DNA of 5,586 nt from SHLQ01 sp964445255 (GTDB lineage Bacteria > Actinomycetota > Acidimicrobiia > Acidimicrobiales > SHLQ01), in NCBI GenBank assembly GCA_964445255.1, contig CAYUKM010000163.1, positions 1 through 5,586 of the forward strand, written 5' to 3'. The notes under the pieces are model-generated. The model was given only the letters and a program-made list of their open reading frames with translations. It was not told the origin of the DNA and searched no databases. The translations under genes were made by a program, and so were the position numbers. This document shows, piece after piece, positions 1 through 5,017 of the stretch (position 1 is the stretch's first letter; each line of letters begins with the position of its first letter).

Positions 1-212
1 ATGACCTCGTCTCGGTCGAAGCGGATCGCGACCGGCTCGGTGAACCAGTCGTCGGACAAGTTGCCAGCGAACCACGCTCGCAGTTCTTCTGCTGAGGTCG
101 TTGGCGGCTCGGGGTGACGGCCGCCGCGGCCACGTCGTCCGCCGGGTCCGCCGCCTCGTGGGCCACCGCGGCCCTTACGTCCTCGCCCTTTTCGTTCTTG
201 TTGATCGTTCAT
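1..212 (-). CDS. Unrecognised protein with RGG-rich N-terminus (partial, 3' end outside window)
   Basis: Only the first 70 residues are inside the window; the frame is open at the left edge. Residues 8-32 are almost entirely Gly and Arg with a few Pro and Lys (for example GRGRKGRGGPRGG), a disordered, strongly basic tail of the kind that binds RNA or DNA in RGG-box proteins. A short linker (HPEPPTTS) leads into what looks like the start of a folded domain from about residue 41 (AEELRAWFAGNLSDDWF, then an alternating hydrophobic strand to residue 70). The ATG at 212 is well supported: GAGGAA lies 8 bases upstream and an in-frame TGA sits just before it. It follows the HAD gene on the same strand after 184 bases, so it may have its own promoter. 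I do not recognise the family. A nucleic-acid-related role is only an inference from composition. Confidence 0.75.
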   Translation of the reverse strand, partial: MNDQQERKGRGRKGRGGPRGGGPGGRRGRGGRHPEPPTTSAEELRAWFAGNLSDDWFTEPVAIRFDRDEV

Positions 213-220
213 CGCTGTTG

Positions 221-226
221 TTCCTC
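221..226 (-). promoter_or_regulatory. Ribosome binding site of the RGG-rich protein gene
   Basis: The minus strand reads GAGGAA here, 8 bases before the ATG at 212. It is a near-ideal Shine-Dalgarno sequence and, with the in-frame stop just upstream, fixes the start of this otherwise unfamiliar gene. Confidence 0.7.
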
Positions 227-396
227 ACACGTCCTTGCATCCCAATCGAATGGGGCAATTCACCGGCCCTCATTCATTGTAATGATGTAATCAAGTATGT
301 GCGTCGAGTTCAGAGCGGTCCATTCCGGCGCTTCTGAAGGAACCACACCGAGCCTTGGAGGGCGAACCTTCGTCCCATTTTTGGCCGGTAGCTGGT

Positions 397-1032
397 TTAC
401 ACCACTCGAAACGACACCCCATCGACCGAGGTCTGCACATCGACCAAGTCGGCGTAGGAGTGGATGCGGGCTAGCGGCTCTTCGGGCCAGGGAACATCTC
501 CTATGGCGATCACTCGGGCACCGGCTGCGACACCCGCTCGATAGCCGGCAACCGAGTCTTCGAATACGAGGCAGTCTTTCGGATCGACTCCGAGTCTCGC
601 TGCGCCGGTCAGATACGGCTCAGGGCTGGGTTTGCCGCTCGATACGTCATCGGCGGTCACCGTCGCCGGTGCGTCGATACCAGCGGCCTTCCACCGGGCC
701 TCGGCAAGGCGGCGACTCGCCGATGTCACCACCGCCCACGGGGACTCGCCTAGGGCGGCGAGGAACAGATCCGCGCGTGGCATCAGCGGGGTGTGAATCG
801 CCGCCTCCACCTCGAGATCTTCGAGTCTGTCGATCGCATCGGCAAGCCGAGCGGGTTCCACGAACTCCGCGAGGGTATCCTCGGCCCGACGTCCGACGAA
901 CTCTTTGGAGACGACGTCGAAGTCCATCCCGAATTCACTACACAGTTGCTGCCAAGCCACCGAGCTCTCGGCGTGAGAGTTCACGAGCACCCCGTCGTTG
1001 TCGAACAGGATTGCCCGAGCGGTGATCTCCAA
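397..1032 (-). CDS. HAD-superfamily phosphatase, candidate glucosyl-3-phosphoglycerate phosphatase
   Basis: A 211-residue haloacid dehalogenase-type phosphohydrolase with all four family motifs. Motif I is FDNDGVL, with the nucleophile D11 and the acid/base D13. Motif II is VVTSAS, with T103. Motif III is the lysine K134 in SSGKPSPEPY. Motif IV is the Mg-binding E158-D159 in VFEDSVAGYRAG. The helical cap lies between motifs I and II (about residues 18-95), as in the HAD-IA sugar-phosphatase/beta-phosphoglucomutase-like group; the length is typical. The TTG at 1032 is preferred: it puts motif I at the usual distance from the N-terminus and falls 4 bases after the gpgS-type stop. The ATG at 1095 would add 21 unrelated residues inside the upstream gene. 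The coupling suggests it dephosphorylates the product of that glycosyltransferase (glucosyl-3-phosphoglycerate to glucosylglycerate). That substrate is inferred; another sugar or glycerol phosphate is possible. Confidence 0.9.
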   Translation of the reverse strand: MEITARAILFDNDGVLVNSHAESSVAWQQLCSEFGMDFDVVSKEFVGRRAEDTLAEFVEPARLADAIDRLEDLEVEAAIHTPLMPRADLFLAALGESPWAVVTSASRRLAEARWKAAGIDAPATVTADDVSSGKPSPEPYLTGAARLGVDPKDCLVFEDSVAGYRAGVAAGARVIAIGDVPWPEEPLARIHSYADLVDVQTSVDGVSFRVV

Positions 1033-1036
1033 CGGT

Positions 1037-2251
1037 CTACGCGTTGTCGGCTTCGACGGCGTCGTTGATGCGATCGAAAACGTTCGGCATGGCACTCATC
1101 ACTCGCGACCATGAAGCGATGAACGGCGTCTCCATCGGGTTGGCCAAGAAGCTGCCGCCTGCGTCCATGATCGACTGGGCGAACAACTCGACCATCGCCT
1201 CTTCGGCATGGCGGTGGCTGGTGAAGCCATTGATGACCGAGTCGTTGTGATAACGGTCTACGTGATCGAGAGCGGTGCGGTAGTAGCTGGCCTTGATCGT
1301 GCGGAAGGTCTCCGGCGTGAAGATCTCACCGTCGACGGCGAGCTTCCGGAACATCGCCTTGGCGATATCGATCGCCATCTTGTGGAGACCCTTCTCCTTG
1401 TCGTCTTCAGACACCTTCTGGTGCTTGTGGTCGTACGCTCCGGCGATGTCCACCTGGCAGATCCGCTGCGGGGTGTAGCGACGGTAGAGCTCCGATAGCA
1501 CCCCGATCTCGAGACCCCAGTCGCTGGGAAAGCGCATGTTACGAACCACGTTGGTGTGCATCGCGAACTCGCCGGCGAGGGGGTAGCGAAAGCTCTGCAG
1601 GAACTCGAGATACTCGTCGCTGTGATCGAGGGTCACTCGCAGTGCATGGAGCAGCGGTGCAACCATCAGGCGTGCGACACGACCATTGAGCTTCTCGCCA
1701 TCGGTGCGGAAGTAATAGCCCTTGGCGAACGCATAGCCGAATGTCGGGTGGGCAACCGGGTAGAGAAGCCGGGCCAGCATCTCCCGTTTGTACGTGAGCA
1801 CGTCGGCGTCGTGGAGCGCCACGGCCTGGGCACGACCCGAAGCCAGGTAGTAGCCCATGCAGTACCAGACGTTTCGTCCTTTGCCCGCTTCGTTCGGAGC
1901 GATGCCGAGCGCATCGAACTCGGCATCGAGGTCGAGCATGCGGGGACCGTCGTGCCACAACAGTCGGGTGCGCTGGGGTAACCGGGAGAAGAACTCTTTC
2001 GCGTGCTCGAACTCCTCCTCGTTCGCGCGATCGATACCCACGATGACTTCTCCGAGGTACGGGACCTGCGCCAGCTCGTCGACGATGTTCGACAACGCAG
2101 GACGGCTGAGCTCGGAGTACAACGCTGGCATGACCAGCGACATCGGTCGGGTCTTCGACCACTCGACAAGGTCCTCTTCGAGGCTTTCGACCGGTCTTGC
2201 CGACAACTTGTGCAGCGTGGAGATCGGCCCGAACTGGTGGAAGTCTCCCAT
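1037..2251 (-). CDS. gpgS: Glucosyl-3-phosphoglycerate synthase-like glycosyltransferase
   Basis: A 404-residue GT-A fold nucleotide-sugar glycosyltransferase resembling the cyanobacterial/archaeal glucosyl-3-phosphoglycerate synthases. These transfer glucose from NDP-glucose to D-3-phosphoglycerate, the first step to glucosylglycerate. Visible signatures are MPALYSEL (41-48), a nucleotide-binding strand ending VIVGIDRA (69-76), LLWHDGPR (97-104), GKGRNVWYCMGYYLA (123-137), the metal-binding DxD in ALHDADV (D148, D150), GEFAMHTNV (227-235), WGLEIG (245-250) and the His-containing DHKHQ (274-278), where these enzymes place a metal-ligand histidine. Length matches the roughly 400-residue family. 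The ATG at 2251 is the first in-frame start after a TAG only 12 bases upstream, and MGDFHQ fits the family N-terminus. No good Shine-Dalgarno is seen; AGAGG is 18 bases away. The HAD phosphatase follows after 4 bases. A mannosyl donor (MpgS activity) cannot be excluded from sequence alone. Confidence 0.88.
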   Translation of the reverse strand: MGDFHQFGPISTLHKLSARPVESLEEDLVEWSKTRPMSLVMPALYSELSRPALSNIVDELAQVPYLGEVIVGIDRANEEEFEHAKEFFSRLPQRTRLLWHDGPRMLDLDAEFDALGIAPNEAGKGRNVWYCMGYYLASGRAQAVALHDADVLTYKREMLARLLYPVAHPTFGYAFAKGYYFRTDGEKLNGRVARLMVAPLLHALRVTLDHSDEYLEFLQSFRYPLAGEFAMHTNVVRNMRFPSDWGLEIGVLSELYRRYTPQRICQVDIAGAYDHKHQKVSEDDKEKGLHKMAIDIAKAMFRKLAVDGEIFTPETFRTIKASYYRTALDHVDRYHNDSVINGFTSHRHAEEAMVELFAQSIMDAGGSFLANPMETPFIASWSRVMSAMPNVFDRINDAVEADNA

Positions 2252-2295
2252 CGGGACAAGCTAGCGGGGCCTCTTTGAAACGCATCCCATTCATC

Positions 2296-2305
2296 GTGAA
2301 TTCAC
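2296..2305. promoter_or_regulatory. Candidate operator: perfect 10-bp palindrome GTGAATTCAC
   Basis: GTGAATTCAC is perfectly self-complementary. Allowing one inserted base, the symmetry extends to 2293-2309 (ATCG before and CGAT after). It lies 45 bases upstream of the gpgS-type start and about 70 bases upstream of the membrane gene on the other strand, where a dimeric repressor or activator could act on either gene. This is inference from symmetry and position; no known operator consensus was matched. Confidence 0.35.
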
Positions 2306-2310
2306 CGATA

Positions 2311-2332
2311 TCCCCCAGAGATCTTTGGGGGA
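2311..2332. repeat. GC-rich hairpin in the gpgS upstream region
   Basis: TCCCCCA (2311-2317) pairs perfectly with TGGGGGA (2326-2332) across an 8-base loop. Directly after it, CCCCGGGG (2335-2342) offers competing pairing with the same G tract. There is no T tract on either strand at the right place, so this is not a normal intrinsic terminator. If transcription of the gpgS-type gene starts upstream, it would form in that gene's 5' leader and could be a regulatory or mRNA-stability structure. Confidence 0.45.
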
Positions 2333-2376
2333 ATCCCCGGGGGTCCAAGTGAGCGTTGTGCGTCGACGATGAATAC

Positions 2377-3000
2377 ATGTCCACGTCAATCTTCGCGGGA
2401 ACCATATTCACCCCTGAGGCCGTGGCGTTTCTCGTCGCAATCTTGATCGTCATGGGAATCGCATTCGTTGTGGGCGTAGCCCTCTTCATCCGATCCGCTT
2501 GGCGGTTGGCTACACGCGCAACGAATTCGCCATTCGACATTGCCGTGGTGTTGATCGGAACCCTGCTCGTTCTGATCCCAGCAACCAACTCCGCAGCTTC
2601 CAACCTCTCCGAACGGGCAACCCGGTCAGAAGTTGAACGGGTCATCACGCCGGTCTCCCAGCTCCCTCGGGACTCGCTCCTCACGATTCGCGAGGAACAC
2701 CCGTGGAACATCAAAGACGCCTCCTGCAATGTCAACATCGCGACCTTCAAGTTCGACACATTAAGCGTGGATCTCGCGCCGCTAGTCGAACGAGAGGCTG
2801 ATGCCTTTCGTGCCCAGGGCTGGACAGTTACCGCCTTCGCACTTCCAGACAATCGACATCACCTCGGTACGGGCTTTCGCGCCATCGACCCTGATGGCGT
2901 TGCTCTCACAGTCGAGCCCACCTTTGGAGGAAAGATCAGCTATCGAATCACCGACCACCGGTGCGCCAGCAGAGAACTGAGTTCGGGCACATGGCCCTAG
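2377..3000 (+). CDS. Small membrane protein with two N-terminal helices and an extracytoplasmic domain, unknown function
   Basis: A 207-residue protein of no family I recognise. Residues 15-38 (AVAFLVAILIVMGIAFVVGV and following) form the first transmembrane helix. A short basic loop follows (RSAWRLATRATNS, 39-51), then a second hydrophobic stretch (DIAVVLIGTLLVLI, 54-67). Positive charges between the helices suggest that this loop is cytoplasmic, both termini face outward, and the remaining 135 or so residues form a mixed alpha/beta domain outside the membrane. That domain has two cysteines (C117 and C196) that could form a disulfide. An alternative TTG start at 2356 would add MCVDDEY; the ATG at 2377 is preferred, although neither has a convincing ribosome binding site. 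It is divergent from the gpgS-type gene and looks slightly less GC-rich than its neighbours by eye. Its first helix is repeated in the overlapping short ORF at its 3' end. Confidence 0.72.
   Translation: MSTSIFAGTIFTPEAVAFLVAILIVMGIAFVVGVALFIRSAWRLATRATNSPFDIAVVLIGTLLVLIPATNSAASNLSERATRSEVERVITPVSQLPRDSLLTIREEHPWNIKDASCNVNIATFKFDTLSVDLAPLVEREADAFRAQGWTVTAFALPDNRHHLGTGFRAIDPDGVALTVEPTFGGKISYRITDHRCASRELSSGTWP
2489..2505 (+). repeat. Copy 1 of a duplicated membrane-segment sequence
   Basis: TCCGATCCGCTTGGCGG lies at the end of the first transmembrane helix of the membrane protein. It matches 3034-3050 at 15 of 17 bases (TCCGATCCATTTGGCGG). The match extends at protein level on the upstream side (GIAFVVGVALFIRSAWR against GIVFVWGAILSVRSIWR, 10 of 17 identical), which shows common ancestry rather than a chance DNA match. 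Confidence 0.55.
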
Positions 3001-3077
3001 GCATCGTGTTTGTGTGGGGTGCAATACTCTCCGTCCGATCCATTTGGCGGGTACGGCGGAGCGATACGAAGCGCTAG
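2991..3077 (+). CDS. Possible 28-residue membrane peptide or remnant of a second copy of the membrane gene
   Basis: ATG at 2991 opens a 28-codon frame overlapping the last 10 bases of the membrane gene in a different frame. It encodes a hydrophobic segment (residues 2-15) followed by a basic tail (VRSIWRVRRSDTKR). Residues 4-20 align without gaps to residues 27-43 of the upstream membrane protein, 10 of 17 identical: Gly, Ile, Phe, Val, Gly, Leu, Arg, Ser, Trp and Arg are conserved. It could be a decayed tandem duplicate that lost its outer domain, or a functional single-helix peptide translated by stop-start coupling. There is no clear ribosome binding site. Its TAG shares the palindrome CTAG with the stop of the converging dehydrogenase gene. 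Whether it is expressed is unknown. Confidence 0.4.
   Translation: MALGIVFVWGAILSVRSIWRVRRSDTKR
3034..3050 (+). repeat. Copy 2 of a duplicated membrane-segment sequence
   Basis: TCCGATCCATTTGGCGG, 15 of 17 bases identical to 2489-2505. It lies inside the 28-codon ORF and encodes the same RS-x-WR end of a membrane helix, although the two copies are in different reading frames relative to the window. Confidence 0.55.
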
Positions 3078-4006
3078 TACCCAGCCTCTACGTCGACTAG
3101 GCCGATGAGCTCGTCCTGACCGATCCAGCGCTCAACGTTCTGGCGTACGCGGTTGGCGATAAGCGGCAGACCCATTTCGGGGGTGTTGGCGACGTGCGGC
3201 GTGATGATGCAGCGCGGTTCGTCCCAGAGGGGGTGACCGTCGGGCAGCGGTTCTGGCGTGGTGACGTCAAGCGCTGCGCCGCCGATGCCATCGGATCGAA
3301 GCGATTCGAGGAGCGCGTTGTGGTCGACGTGACCGCCACGCGCCACGTTGATCAACCAGGCGTGTTCCTGCATGGCTTCGAGAAACGCGGCGTCGACCAT
3401 CCCCTGCGTTTCCGGGGTCAGTGCTGCCGCGAGCACTACAGCGTCCGCTTCCGACAACAACTCGTAAACCGCGGCGGAGTCGGATTGGGCGACCGTGCGT
3501 ACTACCCCGGCCATCGGTTCGGACCGGCGACGAACGACGCTCACTCGGGTCCCCCATGGTTCAAGCAATCGGAGGAGCGACTCGGTGATCCCACCCGCTC
3601 CAATCACCACGACGTTCGCGCCCAAGAGGTTCCGCCCCTGTTGAGCGGGCCACGAGGAAGCGGGTATCGCTTCGTGCAAATAGCGAAAGCCGGCGAGCGT
3701 CAACGCGATCACGTGCTCGGCAACCGGGTCGGCGTAGACACCTTTGCCACAGCTCCACGTAAGGTTCGGGTCGAGTTGATTGGCAAAGTTCTCGATCCCT
3801 GCATAGGGCAACTGCACCCAGGCCAAGTCAGGGGCGGATGCGACGACCCCCGGGAACTCATCGGCCGCGGCCGGGTCGGCCCACATCAGAGCCGAGGCCT
3901 CAGCGACTGGCACGACCTCGGCTCCAGCCGCCTCGACGGCAGCGGTCATTGCCTCATACATCGCGGGTCGAGACTGTGGAGCTACGGCGATCTTGGTGCG
4001 TTCCAT
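3074..4006 (-). CDS. D-isomer-specific 2-hydroxyacid dehydrogenase family protein, likely NADP(H)-preferring
   Basis: A 310-residue member of the D-2-hydroxyacid dehydrogenase family (phosphoglycerate, glyoxylate/hydroxypyruvate and related dehydrogenases), which interconvert 2-oxoacids and D-2-hydroxyacids. The nucleotide-binding fold starts at VVVIGAGGIT, with glycines at 136-139; the usual last Gly of GxGxxG is Thr141. Instead of the acidic residue expected at the end of the second strand for NAD, VSVVRRRSE carries three arginines (159-161), which suggests NADP. The catalytic triad is complete: R223 in NVARGG, E252 in TTPEPLP and H271 in ITPHVANT. ATG at 4006 is chosen because GAGGA lies 8 bases upstream; ATG at 4015 would add three residues but overlaps that site. 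It lies 45 bases downstream of the sulfotransferase gene, probably in the same operon. The GGIT-type glycine loop recalls actinobacterial SerA2-like proteins, but the substrate is unknown. Confidence 0.9.
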   Translation of the reverse strand: MERTKIAVAPQSRPAMYEAMTAAVEAAGAEVVPVAEASALMWADPAAADEFPGVVASAPDLAWVQLPYAGIENFANQLDPNLTWSCGKGVYADPVAEHVIALTLAGFRYLHEAIPASSWPAQQGRNLLGANVVVIGAGGITESLLRLLEPWGTRVSVVRRRSEPMAGVVRTVAQSDSAAVYELLSEADAVVLAAALTPETQGMVDAAFLEAMQEHAWLINVARGGHVDHNALLESLRSDGIGGAALDVTTPEPLPDGHPLWDEPRCIITPHVANTPEMGLPLIANRVRQNVERWIGQDELIGLVDVEAGY

Positions 4007-4014
4007 GTCGGCCA

Positions 4015-4019
4015 TCCTC
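4015..4019 (-). promoter_or_regulatory. Ribosome binding site deciding the dehydrogenase start
   Basis: The minus strand reads GAGGA here, 8 bases before the ATG at 4006. It overlaps the alternative ATG at 4015, leaving that codon with no properly spaced site. This supports the shorter protein. Confidence 0.6.
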
Positions 4020-4051
4020 GCGCTACCAACTCGGCACTGTCACACTCGCTG

Positions 4052-4999
4052 CTAGTAACCGAAGTATGCGTCGAGTGCGTTGACACTCTCCGGGTTCAGT
4101 GCGTCGTCCGACGGATCGAGCGAACGAAGCTTATGGGCGATCGTGACCCGGTCGCCGGTGTGACCACGCAGTCGCTGCGCGAGCTGATCGAGCTCATCTA
4201 GGGCAAACACGTCGTTATAGAAGTCGGGTTCGCTGTGCACGTACGCGCGACTCGGCAAGGTGTGGTGGCGAACGTCCAGAAAGACGTATTGATAGCGGGC
4301 AAGGTTGGTTGCCAGTTCATCGATGCCCGGTTCGGTAGAAAGACCGAGGTAGCTATCGAGGTCATGGCCCGCTCGACGTAGCGACCCCGACTGCTCGACG
4401 TTGCGGCGGTAATACGAGACGAAACGATCAAGGTCGTCTCGTTGGATGGCGAATCGGTAGTAGTCCTCAAGGTTCAGCTCGGGGAGGCGTAGACGATCTA
4501 GCCGCAACCGCTCACCACCGAACTGTTGATGTGCACGTTCACCGTTGGGGCTGGGTTCGAGTTGCCTGAAGAGTTGCTTGAGGCTCGTGCTCGCACTCTT
4601 TGGAACCGGCGAGAAAACCACCTTGGCGTCATCGAGGACTAGGAAGTCTCCTTGCAGCGGGTGCTCTGCAAGGAAATACACCCACTGCGGTTGGAGCGGT
4701 TCGATCTCGATCGCCCGAGCAGCTGTTGGCTTCGCCTGGCCTCGCCCGCTGAAGCTCTCCAGATTCGCGCGTTGGGCAAAGACATCAGCCCGAGCACCTT
4801 CAGCGTGGTGCTCCGCCGCGTCAAGGTGCGCGAAAGCCTCGTCGAATCGCTCGAGTGCACCATAGACAAAACCCAAGCGAAGCCGCAGGTCGACATCACC
4901 AGGGGCATCCACCACCAGACGTTCGCCGATCTCGATTGCGAGGTCGTCCTGGCCAGCAGCGCAGAGCTGAGCGACTTGGGCTGCGAGATCGCCTGTCAT
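4052..4999 (-). CDS. TPR-like plus sulfotransferase domain protein
   Basis: A 315-residue, probably cytoplasmic protein with no signal peptide or membrane helix. Residues 1 to about 105 are helical and repeat-like (AIEIGERLVVDAPGDVDLRL, then LGFVYGALERFDEAFAHLDAA), consistent with two or three degenerate TPR units. From about 120 a PAPS-dependent sulfotransferase domain follows. The 5'-phosphosulfate-binding loop is VFSPVPKSASTSL (128-140), with the key lysine K134 and the Ser/Thr cluster. The 3'-phosphate-binding motif is FAIQRDDLDRFVSYYRRN (183-200), with R187 and S195 at the expected spacing. The C-terminus (VNALDAYFGY) fits the last helix of these enzymes. It most resembles the carbohydrate sulfotransferase group (Sulfotransfer_2-like); the acceptor cannot be read from sequence and could be a glycan, lipid or small metabolite. 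ATG at 4999 follows the Fn3 gene stop by 18 bases, with only a weak ribosome binding site, and the dehydrogenase gene follows. Confidence 0.85.
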   Translation of the reverse strand: MTGDLAAQVAQLCAAGQDDLAIEIGERLVVDAPGDVDLRLRLGFVYGALERFDEAFAHLDAAEHHAEGARADVFAQRANLESFSGRGQAKPTAARAIEIEPLQPQWVYFLAEHPLQGDFLVLDDAKVVFSPVPKSASTSLKQLFRQLEPSPNGERAHQQFGGERLRLDRLRLPELNLEDYYRFAIQRDDLDRFVSYYRRNVEQSGSLRRAGHDLDSYLGLSTEPGIDELATNLARYQYVFLDVRHHTLPSRAYVHSEPDFYNDVFALDELDQLAQRLRGHTGDRVTIAHKLRSLDPSDDALNPESVNALDAYFGY

Positions 5000-5017
5000 C
5001 GGTCGGACACTACCGGA

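Larger units (their letters stand above)
2289..2374. repeat. 9-bp inverted repeat flanking the divergent intergenic region
   Basis: ATTCATCGT at 2289-2297 is matched by its exact reverse complement ACGATGAAT at 2366-2374. The arms are 68 bases apart and enclose most of the region between the divergent gpgS-type and membrane-protein genes. A 9-bp match in a 125-base spacer is unlikely by chance (rough expectation of a few percent), so paired operator half-sites or a cruciform are possible. No regulator is identified. Confidence 0.4.

Noticed and set aside
271..294. AT-rich patch resembling a promoter for the RGG-rich protein gene (TACAAT at 281-276, TTGATT at 294-289 on the minus strand)
   Set aside because: The two boxes are only 7 bases apart and no acceptable -35 lies 16-18 bases upstream of TACAAT; a promoter somewhere in this gap is likely but not located.
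360..382. Terminator-like hairpin on the plus strand (GGGCGA paired with TCGTCCC, then ATTTTT)
   Set aside because: The stem has a bulge and a very small loop, and no plus-strand gene lies upstream. On the minus strand, where the HAD transcript ends, the T tract is on the wrong side.
297..1025. Plus-strand open frame of 242 codons opposite the HAD gene
   Set aside because: The product is Arg/Pro/Ser-rich with no domain and lies opposite the HAD gene, which has all four catalytic motifs.
1033..1095. N-terminal extension of the HAD protein to the ATG at 1095
   Set aside because: It would lie wholly inside the gpgS-type coding region and add 21 residues with no HAD homology; the TTG at 1032 puts motif I at the normal place.
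2356..2376. TTG start for the membrane protein
   Set aside because: It would add seven polar residues (MCVDDEY) without a better ribosome binding site; the ATG at 2377 is simpler, although this is not certain.
1539..2852. Long minus-strand open frame of 437 codons across the gpgS region and the membrane gene
   Set aside because: Its translation is low-complexity, rich in Arg and Ser, matches no family and overlaps the clear glycosyltransferase in another frame; it is a GC-rich shadow.
3194..4201. Long plus-strand open frame of 335 codons opposite the dehydrogenase
   Set aside because: It is antisense to an intact, motif-complete dehydrogenase and has no recognisable domain; such antisense frames are common in high-GC DNA.
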